DNA of 64,000 nt from Symbiodinium natans. Lineage: Eukaryota; Sar; Dinophyceae; Suessiales; Symbiodiniaceae. Every line of letters begins with the position of its first letter. Position 1 is the stretch's first letter. The notes beneath the pieces are model-generated. The model was not told where the DNA came from and made no database searches. It saw nothing but the letters and a program-made list of their open reading frames with translations. Position numbers and translations under genes: made by a program. Where the stretch lies: the NCBI GenBank assembly GCA_905221605.1, contig CAJNDS010002358.1:1-64000 (forward strand), written 5' to 3'. This document shows positions 28,503 to 39,421 of the stretch, piece by piece.

Positions 28503-29339
28503 CCTTAACGCTTGAGATTGTGGGACACTTAGGAACGACCACCCTGAACAATTCGACGAAAGTCTCCTGTGGAACTTCCCCTCGAAATGTGTTACTTGCG
28601 TGCGACTGCTGTATATACAAGATTTAAAGGAAGTGTCTTCTCCATCAGGAGACATCGCAGATCCACCAGAGTCAACCAGCAAACACCTACGGTCGAGTTG
28701 CAAACTTTGGCATTGTAAGGCCTCGGGTAGAGAAACCCTAAACCCTAAACCCTAAACTTAGAGCCCTAAAGTCCTTCAAGCCCCGAAACCCTGCCTTGGA
28801 GGATCAGGACTGGTCTTGCAACTCCTGGCCCGAAACCCCAGCAAAGCCAAAGTTGCGTGGAATGTTCTGACTGGCTACAAGAGGCCCTACAGGAGAGTTT
28901 AGGAAGTTTAGGGCGGTTTTGGATTTTTAAGGTTAGTTTTTTTTGGTGGGCCCTTAACGACCTACAATCCTTGCTGGCAACATCTCCGAGAAAATTATCC
29001 TGTAGAGCTTGCCCTGGAAATTTGTCCCTTGCGGCCGTTGTGCCGCAGCCTTTTAATCACCTGCCTGCAGGCAGCGATCGCGTATGTGCATTGTTCTTGA
29101 CCCAGACCTGCGAACAAGCGCCGGAACACGCGAAATCTTCAAACTTCAGACCGAGCTGCTGCACTTCGGGGCTTGGGGAAATTGAGGAGGTTTAGGGTTT
29201 CGGGTAGTTTAGGCTTCAGGTTTTAGGCTCCCCTGGCCCTTGTTACAACACGAAGCCCCTCAGGTCTAAGACCGAAGCCCTGAAATCGGACCCATTGAGG
29301 GGGCCTTGGGGGGGGTGACTTGTAGGCAAGGCAAGATTG

Positions 29340-29398
29340 CCCTTGTAAGGAAGACTCTCTTTTTGTTGTTATTTGGGGCGTCTTAAGCAAATAGTAGG
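29340..29398. mobile_element. Family H element (partial)
   Basis: TTGCCCTTGTAAGGAAGACT and GGGGCGTCTTAAGCAAATAG. It abuts family A copy 4. The preceding 28640-29340 has weak frames only. Confidence 0.45.
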
Positions 29399-29406
29399 GA
29401 AGTGAG

Positions 29407-29527
29407 TACTTGGAGGTACAGGCTACTTAGAACCCCACCCAGAACTGCACTTGTAAGCCCCAGAAGTTTTCAAGGTCGGTTGTCAGACGTACAGCTTGGG
29501 TGAGAAGTGTCCATGAACCTCCAAGTA
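29407..29527. mobile_element. Foldback element, family A, copy 4
   Basis: TACTTGGAGGT left and CATGAACCTCCAAGTA right; interior diverged and shortened to 121 bp. Confidence 0.75.
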
Positions 29528-29530
29528 CCC

Positions 29531-29612
29531 CAAGGGTTTAGGGTTTAGGGTTTAGGGTTTAGGGTTTAGGGTTTAGGGTTTAGGGTTTAGGGTTTAGGGT
29601 TTAGGGTTTAGG
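29531..29612 (+). repeat. Interstitial telomere array, TTTAGGG
   Basis: About 12 perfect units, starting 4 bp from a family A right end. Confidence 0.96.
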
Positions 29613-29778
29613 TTAGAGCTTCAGGGTTCAGATTTATAGGTACCCTAAAGGGTCTAGGGTTAGGGTTTAGGTTTGTTGGGGTCCCCTCAAAAGGCCCCTC
29701 ATCAACTGTCGTTCCAACTTAGGGCTTCGGGTTTAGGGTTCAGGGTTTAGGGTTTAGGGTGTTTGCTTTCTCGACTAG

Positions 29779-29834
29779 CCTCCACACCACGCAAGTGGCT
29801 CTTCGAAAGAGTTCCAGAAAAGGCTCGCCCGAAC
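29779..29834 (+). CDS. Possible exon
   Basis: Acceptor TTTGCTTTCTCGACTAG, then STPRKWLFERVPEKARPN. Confidence 0.33.
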
Positions 29835-30175
29835 CCTAACGCCCAGTTTTCGGAACCCAAATGGGTAGTTCTCTAAAGTAGGTTCTCTCTTGGGGCTCCT
29901 TCTTTTAAAGGGGCGCCCGTACTACAGTACAGGACCCAATGAACGAGACCCCAATTCAGAGAACTGCCCTTCTTGAATCGAAAGGGATGAAAGGTGGTGT
30001 CCCTAAATTATGTTCCTTTTGGGTGCCCGCGGTCCCTCTTATTTAGGGTGCCCCAAAAAGGACCCGAATTTTGAGAGCTCACCACATGAAGAAATGTGTT
30101 CAGAAGAAGGCTTTGAACGCTCAACCTGGACCTGGACATGTTCTTAACAGGACGAGGAGGCTTCGGGATAGCCCT

Positions 30176-30284
30176 AATATAGGGGTCGGGATAATTACTC
30201 ATAGTATTCCCTTACGGCCCCTTTACCATTATAGTAGAACAACCCCCAAAACCCTATTCTTGTTATTAAGGCCCCTGTGTTATT
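30176..30284. mobile_element. Foldback element, family F, complete copy
   Basis: Ends AATATAGGGGTCGGGATAAT and complementary TTATTAAGGCCCCTGTGTTA. Interior AGTATTCCCTTACGGCCCC matches other copies. Confidence 0.68.
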
Positions 30285-30329
30285 CGCTTGTTTTGTCCGC
30301 CCCTTAGACATTTGACCCCTCGACCCTAA

Positions 30330-30830
30330 AGGTTGCGTAGCGTTGAGAAGTTGACCTTGGGGCTGTCACAGGACTTCCCGAGCTCCGAGATTTGGATCCC
30401 GGTGGCGGAGGACGTTGTGAGGGGTGGGGGGAGGTTAGGCTTTGGGGTTTGCGGGAGGGGGGGGGGGGGGGGGGGGAGGTGGCTTTTGACTAAGGACCTA
30501 GACGTTCAGAGTCTTGGCGCGTAAGGATTAGGATGAATGTGGTTTCATTTTGTTCTGTTCTTCTTGTACTCGCTGGTTTGGTCAGTGGAGAGGGGGGGGG
30601 GGGGGTTATGGGGCTTTAGCAGGTCGCAGGTTCCTTCGGGGCTGAAAGTTGCAAGGCGAGATATGTTGCCTGAGGCCCTAGGGTACCTTGGGCGCAGAAG
30701 CTTGCTAGTAAGGACGACGTGCTATAAGGACGGTATAAACGTGGGTTATCTGAAGTTCATAATCATAACCACAACTCCCGCCCCCCTTTCCAACCCTAGA
30801 CCTGGAGGCACGTGTTCATGATGTCTGGAC
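30330..30830. other. Unassigned, G-runs, no supportable gene
   Basis: Two short frames cross poly-G tracts at 30459-30476 and 30589-30604; their glycine runs come from the homopolymers. Nothing else recognised. Confidence 0.5.
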
Positions 30831-30901
30831 AGGGGTAGGCCGGAACATAATTCGTACTGTTCTTACCCTTAATCCCTCATATCACCCTTGCTAACCCTGA
30901 G

Positions 30902-31038
30902 CCCTAAACCTTAAACCTTAAACCCTAAACCCTAAACCCTAAACCCTAAACCCGAAACCCTAAACCCTAAACCCTAAACCCTAAACCCTAAACCCTAAAC
31001 CCTAAACCCTAAACCCTAAACCCTAAACCCTAAACCCT
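30902..31038 (-). repeat. Interstitial telomere array, CCCTAAA
   Basis: About 19 units with one CCCGAAA. It faces the TTTAGGG/TTTTAGGG tract at 31140-31260. Confidence 0.96.
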
Positions 31039-31139
31039 GACATGAAATTTTGAGAGAACTCGCCACTTCTCTGCGTCACCGCAGCCCCCCAAAGCCCTCC
31101 TAGAGAGCGGAGGGGTTAAGGAGGCAGCCCTCAACAGGT

Positions 31140-31265
31140 TAGGGTTTTGGGGGCTTTGGGGTTTTAGGGTTTAGGGGTTTTAGGGTTTTAGGGTTTAGGG
31201 TTTAGGGGTTTAGGGTTTAGGGGTTTAGGGTTTAGGGGTTGAGGGGTTTAGGGTTTGGGGGCTTT
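31140..31265 (+). repeat. TTTAGGG/TTTAGGGG/TTTTAGGG array
   Basis: Mixed 7- and 8-mers. Confidence 0.92.
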
Positions 31266-31409
31266 AGGGAATAGGGCTTCAGGGTCTGGGGTTTCGGTTT
31301 TAGGGCTTGAGGGTTTTGGGTTCAAGGGGAAGAGCTCCGCCACAGCCCGAGCTCCTGCCTGACACCAGCTGCCACTCACCAGTGGTGAACATCAGCATGC
31401 TCTTGACTC

Positions 31410-31442
<33 letters not shown>

Positions 31443-31477
31443 ATATATATACATATATATATATATATAGATTAATT

Positions 31478-31517
<40 letters not shown>

Positions 31518-31545
31518 TATATAATAAGATATTATTAACTTATAT
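31410..31545. repeat. Long AT microsatellite
   Basis: TATATA with TATATG interruptions, continuing into an AT-rich, non-coding stretch to about 31670. Confidence 0.93.
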
Positions 31546-31671
31546 TATGCATATCGATAACATTATATGTAGGTCATTCATCATGTTTGGATATGTGTTT
31601 ATGATGGAAAGTGTAATGCTGATCATATGGATCATGTGTATTTCATTTAGATGACTAGAACAGAGAAGATA

Positions 31672-31788
31672 ATGCACGTTGAAAATAAAGGTGAAGGAAG
31701 AAGGGGGACGGTGGTCGGCAAGCTCGGGAAACAGGGGCTGATGCCAGCCCTAGCCAGCCACGGAGTTTCCAGGGAGTTTGCGGTGTAA
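31672..31788 (+). CDS. Possible terminal exon
   Basis: ATG CAC GTT frame reads MHVENKGEGRRGTVVGKLGK then QGLMPALASHGVSREFAV and stops at TAA. Confidence 0.36.
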   Translation: MHVENKGEGRRGTVVGKLGKQGLMPALASHGVSREFAV

Positions 31789-32157
31789 GCTGAGGGTTAG
31801 GGGTTTAGGGTTTTAGGGTTTGGTGTTAGGGGTTAGGGGTAGGGTTTAGGGTTTTAGTGGTGTAGGGTGTAGGGGTTTAGGGGTTTAGGGGTTTAGGGTT
31901 TAGAAACCCTCTTATAGTCCCCATAGCACGCTTGAAGAACCCCCCCAAAAAAGCGCAAATATTCTTCCTTAGCAGGGCAATAGAGGGATCACTATGTTTT
32001 TGAATGTTTTTGAGGTCCTTAACGCAAATGTTGGCTAAGTTTCATCGGAGGGGCCTGGACACGCACCGCTAAAAGACTCGTTCATTCCGTTTTTAAACAA
32101 AAATAGTGTGTATGAGGTGTATGTGGGCAAAACCCTAAACCTAAACCCTAAACCCAG

Positions 32158-32250
32158 GAGGAAGCCAGGGAGATCGAACAGAGCACTCAGCCCTCGGCGG
32201 GTGTCCTGCTACTAGGCTCGGAGTGCGGTGGTCCTTTTGTTTACTTCTGA
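32158..32250 (+). CDS. Candidate terminal exon
   Basis: Left edge AAACCCAG|GAG; frame reads EEAREIEQSTQPSAGVLLLG then SECGGPFVYF and stops. Confidence 0.38.
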   Translation, partial: EEAREIEQSTQPSAGVLLLGSECGGPFVYF

Positions 32251-32811
32251 GGATCCTAGCACTTTTTTGGCCGATTTAGGGTTTAGGGTTTTAGCCAGGG
32301 TTTTAGCCCTAGGCCTAGGATCAACAAGTCGCTACGAAGCAGGGTCATGATCCCAACTATAGGGCCCCTTTGACTTTGTACCAACTTGCCAAGTCCCCAA
32401 TCCTCCAAGTAGGGGCTCAGGTGTTGGAGGGTCTACCCCTCCTAAAAGGGGGGTCTGGGGTGTTTGCGGTTGAGGGAGAGAGCACCTGTTTGGTGCTGTG
32501 GCGGGTCAAAGCGGTGCTTGTGTTTGGCCTTGTCGCGCCAGGTGTTTGAAAGCAGGTTTCGCTGTAGAGTTTGGAGGTCTTGTTGTTTGCGATGAGAGCT
32601 TAAAGGGTGTAGGGCAACAGGGGTTCTTGTACGAGAGGGCGTAGAGATTGAAAGGTCTGTCCCCAAAACCATAAGCCCTTAAACCTAAGCCCTAGACTGA
32701 ACCCTAGGGTTTAGCGAGTCCCGGGTGTCAAAGGCATCTAGCAATCAAGCGAGTGGGGGATTCTGGATTAAGGGTACCTTATTGTGGTCCTTATAAGGGA
32801 ATCCTACCATT

Positions 32812-32921
32812 TGGGGGGGGNNNNNNNNNNNNNNNNNNNNNNNNNNNNNNNNNNNNNNNNNNNNNNNNNNNNNNNNNNNNNNNNNNNNNNNNNNNNNNNN
32901 NNNNNNNNNNNNNNNNNNNNT

Positions 32922-32959
<38 letters not shown>
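32812..32959. other. Assembly gap of exactly 100 N inside poly-G
   Basis: N from 32821 to 32920 with G-runs on both sides; a placeholder length, so true size is unknown. Frames crossing it are meaningless. Confidence 0.97.
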
Positions 32960-33034
32960 CTAATTACATCCATCAATATGGCGATCCTGCCCAAAACATC
33001 GGTACAGCGTTCTTGCCAAGGGATGTTTGACGTT

Positions 33035-33250
33035 TCTGGAACAAGACACGCGGTCACCATCGTTCGTGCCCTTGGCGACAATGCCCCGCAGGCATGTACA
33101 GCATTTTTTGCTTCTCTATACAACATATTGGTGGAAGAAGACACGCGGTCACAAGCACTAGTGCCTTTGGTGAAGATGCCACAACACTGGTACTTGCAGC
33201 ATGCTGGCCTCTCTGTACACATGTTTGCCTCTGTGTACAACATAAGCGCA
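33035..33250. repeat. Two-copy degenerate tandem repeat, about 100 bp
   Basis: GACACGCGGTCAC occurs at 33045 and 33140, each followed by GTGCC.TTGG.GA..ATGCC and later CTCT.TACAACATA. Confidence 0.6.
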
Positions 33251-33530
33251 AGAACGCTGTGGCGCAGTGTTTTCGTGCGAAAACAGCGTTCGACAAGCAA
33301 GCACTTTTTTGGGGTGCGCGCGTCTCGAAAACATCGCTGTGCGCAGTGTTTTCGCGCTCACGAGCACCGAACCCATGGTGCCAGTGGTGATTTTGACCAT
33401 AGTCAAAATGCGTCCCGCAAATGCGACGCGCAAAAAACCTCGAGTTTTCGGCGTTTTCCTGCGTCCGACAGCAGCAAGACACGCGCAAAACGCGCGGGCC
33501 GCAATGGCACGCGTTACCTTTAGGGTTTAG
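33250..33530. other. GC-rich, repeat-like, coding status unclear
   Basis: Overlapping open frames on both strands, with repeated GCGCAGTGTTTTCG motifs at 33261 and 33338. The openness probably reflects composition. Confidence 0.4.
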
Positions 33531-33784
33531 GGTATGGGGGTTTACGAAACGAAGGGACCCCTCATTTGGACCCCAAACAGTCGGATTCCCCAAATTTTGA
33601 AGAACCCCAATGAGGTACCCCCAAATAGCCCCCCCTAGCTGTGCTTCTTGTAACACTATAGGCTCTCTTGCTGACCTCCTTCAAGTCTTTAGAAAAAAAA
33701 GCCTCTGTCCCATTCTTCAGGGCCATTTCACGAAAGAATGCCCTTCATTTGAGAATCCTTGAGAGAGATCTGTATAAATAAGTG

Positions 33785-33841
33785 TGTGTATACATATATG
33801 TAGACGTATACATGTATATACATATATATATATATATATGC
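33785..33841. repeat. TA-rich microsatellite
   Basis: TATATG/TATATA units. Confidence 0.9.
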
Positions 33842-34168
33842 ATCGTGAAGACACCTTCAGATCAGAAGTGCGAGCATGTCTTTATGATGCATGCAGCATC
33901 TCACAGAATGTCCACTCCTGACTTTCGGCGCGTCCGTAAGACGCAAAGAGAGCCACTTTAACGTTTTGTCGGAATCCTGCATGAAGAAGCCTCTGATTGC
34001 TTCGTTTCCCATCTGATATTATGGAGGAACCTCACCCGGTTTGAGACGAAATCAAGGTTTATGTCAGCTTCAAATTCTTGGAATAGTACGCAAAGACACC
34101 GCTGTGCAATTTCACACAGAAACGAGAGCCGCTTCACTAAAGTTTTAGACACGCGAAAGGCGGCACAT

Positions 34169-34170
<2 letters not shown>

Positions 34171-34206
<36 letters not shown>

Positions 34207-34270
34207 GGGGGGGTTGCATATATAGATATATGTATATACAGTGTATTTTGGTATATGTACACGTGTACAT
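34171..34270. repeat. Poly-G followed by TA-rich microsatellite
   Basis: About 36 G, then TATATAGATATATGTATATA. No gene in 33840-34560 that I can support. Confidence 0.9.
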
Positions 34271-34529
34271 ATCTTTTTACATTGATATATTTTCATTATA
34301 GAGGGAGGGCGAAAAAAGAAGGAAAGAGAGAGAGAGAGATAGAGCAAGAAATTCAGGACTCCCTATATTCTCCTCCCGAGAAGGTCCAGGCCCACGATAT
34401 CAGCTTCGAGCAAAGTTTGCCCAGGCTTTAAAAAATGATGATTTTTTATTGGGCGCCTTTGTAATCGAATTTCGGGAAATTCAGCAATTGATCTACAATT
34501 GAGCGTTCACTACATCGTAAGTCCTGTGG

Positions 34530-34660
34530 GAGCCCCAAACCCTAAACCCGCCCCAAACCCTAAACCCAATCTCCTGGATCCCTAAACCCTAAACCCTAGA
34601 CCCTAAACCCTAAACACTGAACCCTAAACCCTAAACCCTAAACCCTAAACCCTAAACCGA
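34530..34660 (-). repeat. Interstitial telomere array, CCCTAAA
   Basis: Interrupted then continuous units, ending at a coding-like island. Confidence 0.93.
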
Positions 34661-34662
34661 AC

Positions 34663-34761
34663 CTAGAAAAGAACTCCCAGGACCTGCCCTTGAAGCTGCT
34701 AGATGCCTTGGGCGCCGAGATTTTCACAGACGCTCCCCCTGCACTGCACCGCCAGCTCTGA
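34663..34761 (+). CDS. Candidate terminal exon
   Basis: Frame reads LEKNSQDLPLKLLDALGAEI then FTDAPPALHRQL and stops at TGA. Hydrophobic/charged spacing suggests a helix. Not recognised. Confidence 0.45.
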   Translation, partial: LEKNSQDLPLKLLDALGAEIFTDAPPALHRQL

Positions 34762-34989
34762 ACCCTATGCGGCTTTAGGGTTTAGGGTTTCTGGCTCAGG
34801 GTGAAGGGCTCTTACACCCTCAACCCACAGATTCAGCGTGAAACGCTCGACCCCTACACAACAAAAGGCGCACCCTCTAATGTGGAGATTGTCCCAGAAT
34901 GTTACTATCCTTCGTTGGGTTTTAGGTCTTTAGTATCAGCGAGAGCCCTAAAGCCAAACCCTAAACCCAAACAGAATGAGGGTTGAGGG

Positions 34990-35084
34990 TTTTGGTACCC
35001 AGAGTACCTCTTACTTAAGAGAAACACCAAAACAATGTAGAGCCTAAGGATTATTTCAGGAATATTCCTTAATTTAAGGGGTAC
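34990..35084. mobile_element. Family B relative (left half diverged)
   Basis: Right part AGGAATATTCCTTAATTTAA matches the 13346 copy; left GTACCTCTTACTTAAGAG is weakly complementary. Confidence 0.45.
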
Positions 35085-35393
35085 GGCGGCTCTTTGGGAA
35101 CCTGGAGTTAGACGCTTTAGATCTAAGTCACCCCTCCTTCTTGGTGCCCCTCGAGCTATCGGGAGGAGCCGACGATAATATAGGGAGACCTGGCAAGGGC
35201 CCACCGTTCAGATCCTAATCCCAGAGCCCTCGACATAAGAGAGAACCTTTTGGATGATTTTTTCGCCTCTGTGGTACGGGAGCACCCTAAACCCTAAACC
35301 TTAAACCCACCAAAACCCTTGGGTCCCTCCCAAATCCCTCCTAAACCACCCCAAGGCCCCTAAACCCCTTGAACGAAAACCTCCTCAAAAGGG

Positions 35394-35462
35394 TTTAGGG
35401 TTTAGGGTTTAGGGTTTAGGGTTTAGGGTTTAGGGTTTAGGGTTTAGGGTTTAGGGTTTAGC
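35394..35462 (+). repeat. Interstitial telomere array, TTTAGGG
   Basis: Ten perfect units. Confidence 0.96.
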
Positions 35463-35577
35463 AGCCCCAAAGACTCCAGACCCTCTCAAACCCTAAAGCC
35501 CCTGAACCCTCGAAGGCCCCCAAAGCCTGAACACGCCCTCAGACCCGAAAGCCCTCAGATCCAAGAGTTCTTCGGGT

Positions 35578-35666
35578 TGAGGGTTGAGGGTTTAGGGTTT
35601 AGGGTTTAGGGTTTAGGGTTTAGGGTTTAGGGTTCAGGGTTCAGGGTTTAGGGTTTAGGGTTTAGG
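35578..35666 (+). repeat. Interstitial telomere array, TTTAGGG/TTCAGGG
   Basis: Twelve units with TTGAGGG at the left and two TTCAGGG inside. Confidence 0.95.
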
Positions 35667-35866
35667 AATACCAGTCAGGTTGCAAGTGCCCCCAAACAGT
35701 GTGGCTCTAGTTGCCCTATTCAGCACCTCAGCACCCCAGCTCTCAGTACCCTTCAGCCTTACAGCAAGCTCTCTTGTGTATTCCCAACAAAAAGAACCCC
35801 GAAAAGGGATGCTCCTTTTTTTTTTGCATCAGTAAGGGAATGTAAGGACCCTGGCGCCCATATTCC

Positions 35867-35983
35867 TACTTGGAAGCTCTTTTTGACTTAGCAGGTCTAC
35901 TTAGTCTCCCCTAGAAACCCTCTTAGAATCCCCAGAACCCACCTTATTAGCTCTACTTACTGAGTCAAAAGGGCTCCCAAGTA
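35867..35983. mobile_element. Foldback element, family K
   Basis: CTACTTGGAAGCTCTTTTTG pairs with AAAAGGGCTCCCAAGTA. About 117 bp, one copy seen. Confidence 0.62.
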
Positions 35984-36443
35984 TGATATACCTACCCTAT
36001 TTCGGGGGTTTCGGGGCTGCTCCCCTCGTTGAAGGCTCCCCACATGATTTCAGGGCAGACGAAGTATATGAACCTTTTCGAGTCGGGAGGTGATGTTGCC
36101 GGACGATGCCGTGGTAACAAAGTTCCTTGGCCTTGGGTTTAGGGATTTAGAGGTTCAGGCATTTGGGCTTTAGGGCATAGGGTGCGCAAAGCCTTAACCC
36201 TTGAGAACCTTAGGCTCTTCGGGTTCAGGCCTTGGTCTCAGGGTAGCTACACGGCCCCTCAATGTGGTCCCTTACCTTCTTTATAGGGTTCTGAAGTATG
36301 GGGGATTTGGGTTTCATAGGGTATGAAAGGCACCCTAAGATGTGGGGGTCGGGAATTGATGTCAGCTCCCTCGACTAGGGGGGTCCTTTTGCATGGCGCC
36401 AAGCAGCATAGAAGCCCTTAAAGGGATCCTCAAGAAGGGTAAG

Positions 36444-36548
36444 ATAGGGGTGGGAATAATTTCTAAGTGCATTCCCTTAGTGGCCCCTTGCTGAATATAC
36501 TATAATAACCCCAAAACCCTGTTCTAATTCTTCAGGCCCCTATATTAC
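36444..36548. mobile_element. Foldback element, family F
   Basis: ATAGGGGTGGGAATAATTTC left and complementary CTAATTCTTCAGGCCCCTAT right. Confidence 0.65.
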
Positions 36549-36574
36549 CCCTATTTTCGGAAACCCCCATGTAG

Positions 36575-36693
36575 GGTTGAGGTTTAGGGTTTAGGGTTAG
36601 GGTTTAGGGTTTAGGGTTTAGGGTTCAGGGTTTAGGGTTTAGGGTTTAGGGTTTAGGGTTTAGGGTTTAGGGTTTAGGGTTTAGGGTTTAGGG
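36575..36693 (+). repeat. Interstitial telomere array, TTTAGGG
   Basis: About 16 units. Confidence 0.96.
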
Positions 36694-36700
36694 AGGGGTC

Positions 36701-36787
36701 ACACCCGAAGTGCTGTGGTTGGACCTCCTGCCTCGCATGAGAAGCGAGCAAGCCTCAGAGGATCTAGAGAACCCGTCAGCCCCTTCA
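36701..36787 (+). CDS. Candidate exon between telomere arrays
   Basis: Frame reads TPEVLWLDLLPRMRSEQASE then DLENPSAPS; right edge CCCTTCAG|GGTTTAGG. A 90-bp coding-like island between two TTTAGGG arrays of the same orientation. It could be an upstream exon of the following gene, but that is not shown. Confidence 0.45.
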
Positions 36788-36905
36788 GGGTTTAGGTCTT
36801 AGGGCTTAGGGTTCAGGGTTCAGGGTTTAGGGTTTACGGTTCAGGGTTTAGGGTCTAGGGTTTAGGGCTTAGGGTTTAGGGTTTAGGGTTTAGGGTTTAG
36901 GGTTT
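36787..36905 (+). repeat. Interstitial telomere array, TTTAGGG with variants
   Basis: TTTAGGG mixed with TTCAGGG, TCTAGGG, TTTACGG and CTTAGGG, ending in a G-run. Confidence 0.95.
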
Positions 36906-37070
36906 GGGGGGGGGGGCTCCAAACCTCAGAAGCCGGTGCTGGTACGAGTATTGGGGACGCCATTGCCCGGAGCTCCAGCAGTTTTGGCCAAGGCTGCCGC
37001 TGTGCTCGGGACACTGCGCAAGAAGCTCGCTTGCCTCGCTGCTCCGACTCCCGTCCCGGACCTTGATAGG

Positions 37071-38188
37071 ATGGGCTCCTCGACCAAGGCCACGTTGTCG
37101 GCGGTGCAGAGCGGCAAGCCCATCGTCTTGCACCTCTGTGGCTCCCGGGTCAGCGAGTACTACGAGGGCGTTTCGGCCTACTACGCCAGCCAGTGTTTCG
37201 AGACCGTGGTGACACAGGGGACCTACGAGCATTGTATCGCCATGGTCCACATGGACGGCACCTGGAGCTTCCCAAAGGACTTCTCGGACACCGCGAAGGC
37301 CGAGGCCGAGCGCTTGGACATGCCTGCAGCGATGCAGGTGATCAAGGGCTTGGCGCCGGCCTGTGTCGTGCCACACATGTTCTGCTACCCGGGCATGACG
37401 ACATACCGTGCGCTCTTCGACGCCATGCAGATCCCCCTTGTGGGCAACGATGCCAATGTCATGGCCTTGTCGACCAATAAGGCCCAATCCCGTGCCGTGG
37501 TCGCGGCCGCTGGCGTCCGTGTTCCCGACGCCGAGATTTTGCGCAAGGGTGACAAACCCAAGATGTCGCTGCCCTTCGTGCTCAAGCCGTGCAACGAGGA
37601 CAACTCCATGGGCATCACGCTGTACACGGGCAAGGACGGCCAGAAGTTGGAGGAGGCGCTCGAGACGGCCTCAGCTTTGACAGCGAGGTCCTCTGCGAAC
37701 GATACATCGAGCGAGGCCGAGAGATCCGCTGCGCGGTCGTTGAGCAAGAGGACGGCAAATTGGAGTTGCTGCCGTGCTTGGAGTACTTCCTGACCCCCGA
37801 GAAGCCCATCCGTGTCTCCAAGGACAAGCTCGTCACTGACAGCCGTGGGGTCCCCGTCACAGTCACCACCGGCGGGCGAAAGTGCCCTGCCGACGTCGAC
37901 GAGAAGCTCAGGGCGAAGGTGGAAGCCCTCGTCACCCGGAGCCACCGCGCCTTGGGGTGCCGCGACTACAGCCTCTACGACGTCCGCGTGGACCCCAAGG
38001 GTGAGCCCTACTTCTTGGAGGCCTGCCTCTATTGTTCCTTCGCCCCCAAGAGCGTCATCGTCGGCATGTGCGGGGGCAAAGGCACCGAGCAGCAGGAGAT
38101 CTTCGAGATGCTGGTGAGCCGGACGATCCAGCGGAAGCAGCGGGCAGCAGAGGCACCGCAGTTGCTGGGCATGAAGGCGTCCGCTTGA
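37071..38188 (+). pseudogene. D-Ala-D-Ala ligase-like ATP-grasp protein, one-base frameshift
   Basis: ATP-grasp enzymes of this type join two amino acids through an acyl-phosphate. Seen: 200 codons from ATG 37071 (preceded by CCTTGATAG, a possible trans-splice acceptor), then a shift near 37671 into the frame ending at 38188; together about 370 residues, near the family length. Motifs: TNKAQSRAVVAAAGVRVP (ligase N-terminal helix), PFVLKPCNEDNSMGI (ATP-binding strand and loop), LCERYIERGREI, and DVRVDPKGEPYFLEACL (metal site). In bacterial Ddl the metal ligands are D, E and N; the last position here is C (codon 38024). GCC TC AGC TTT at 37668-37678 lacks one base; conserved sequence resumes directly after it. 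No introns. The frame is also open upstream to 36906, without ATG. Either a pseudogene, an assembly error or a real shift; the family assignment is fairly sure. Confidence 0.75.
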
Positions 38189-38189
38189 G

Positions 38190-38640
38190 TCCGCTTGAGC
38201 GCAGACGCGCAGCATGCCGGTTACAGTTTCCCCACTTCTTCGTGCACAGTGGAGGGCTCCCTGCCCACCCCAGTGGTTACCACTGAGGGCTCAGTACAAG
38301 ACTCCGGTTTAAGGTTTTAGGTTTCGGGTTCAGGGCTCTGATCTCTGCCAGCGCTGCCAGCTCTCACCGAGGATCAAGGGAGTGCTCTGCTTCAGCGAGG
38401 CAGGGGGTGACAGGGGGGGGGGGGGGGGGGGGCGAAGGTTTTCGGGCCTTTGGAATCCGATTTGGGGTTTATGGGTTCCCTAAAACGACATCAGGCGCTG
38501 TTTGCTTGGGGAATTCCAAGCAGCCAGCAGATCAGTGAACCCTGATATTCGTAACACTTGTACCAAAGCCGCCGTGTCCTGACAAACCCTAAACCCTAAA
38601 CCCTAAACCCTAAACCCTAAACCCTATTGTAGTTTGCTTT
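38190..38640. other. Non-coding, poly-G and CCCTAAA array
   Basis: Trailer of the ligase-like gene, a poly-G run at 38415-38433 and six CCCTAAA units at 38584-38625. No gene seen. Confidence 0.6.
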
Positions 38641-38736
38641 TGTCACACGGACTCGGTTTCGGGGTTAGCAGCGTGGCAAGGTCCCGGTTCGAGGGCTTGG
38701 CCCACTGGCATTTAGAAACCTCACTTATACAAGCAA

Positions 38737-38740
<4 letters not shown>

Positions 38741-38776
<36 letters not shown>

Positions 38777-38897
38777 CGCTCTCTCTCTCTCTCTCTCTCT
38801 CTCTCGCTCTCTCGCTCGCTCGCTCGCTCGCTCTCTCTATCGCTCCCTCTCTCGCTCTCCCTCTCTCTCTGTCTCTGTCTCTGTCTCTATCTCTCTT
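38741..38897. repeat. CT microsatellite, about 155 bp
   Basis: Pure and interrupted CT with TCGC and TCTG variants; the serine/leucine frame through it is repeat-derived. Confidence 0.95.
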
Positions 38898-39421
38898 GTC
38901 ACTGCTGATCATCTTTGTGCGATTCCAGATAGAGACCATATGCTGAATTTGGTGGCTGTTTTGGCACTCACCGCAAAGTCCTATGCCCCTGGACCCCTCC
39001 CGCGATATTGAACACCCCTCCCTTCCAATCTTGCACATTCCGTGGCTTAGAGGTGGGGGTGCGGGGGTTCAATTTTTCATGCTCTAAAGCGTCCTTGAAG
39101 CGGAGGCGCCCAACGCATGGTACTTGACTGGCGACACAAAGTCAGAGCCGAACAAGGCCCCGAGCTGTTTGGGAGCCCCCTGGTGTAGAACTTAATTGGG
39201 GCTCTTGGGTTTAGTAGTTCAGGGTTTAGGGTTTCGTTGCGGCTATGTGATGGTGTGAGTGTTGGTTTGGCTTTTCTTTGTGCAAAGTGAGGTGAAGAGC
39301 TGAGCTTCTTGAAAGGGGTTGTTGAGTGGGCTAAGGGCTTTTGGTGGTCCGCTCATGGTTGCGTGGAGGGTTTGGAGTGATTACTGGGAAGCTCATGTGG
39401 CAAGGCGTGGTGTTGTCGCCT

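Noticed and set aside
32753-33523. 256-codon + frame and 169-codon minus frame
   Set aside because: Both cross the 100-N gap and the poly-G tract; the openness is artificial.
36978-36990. TTTTGGCCAAG as a spliced-leader relic
   Set aside because: It lacks the C of the known TTTTGGCTCAAG end and there is no upstream CCGTAGCCA; likely chance.
38634-39038. 125-codon + and 105-codon minus frames
   Set aside because: Their length comes from the CT microsatellite.
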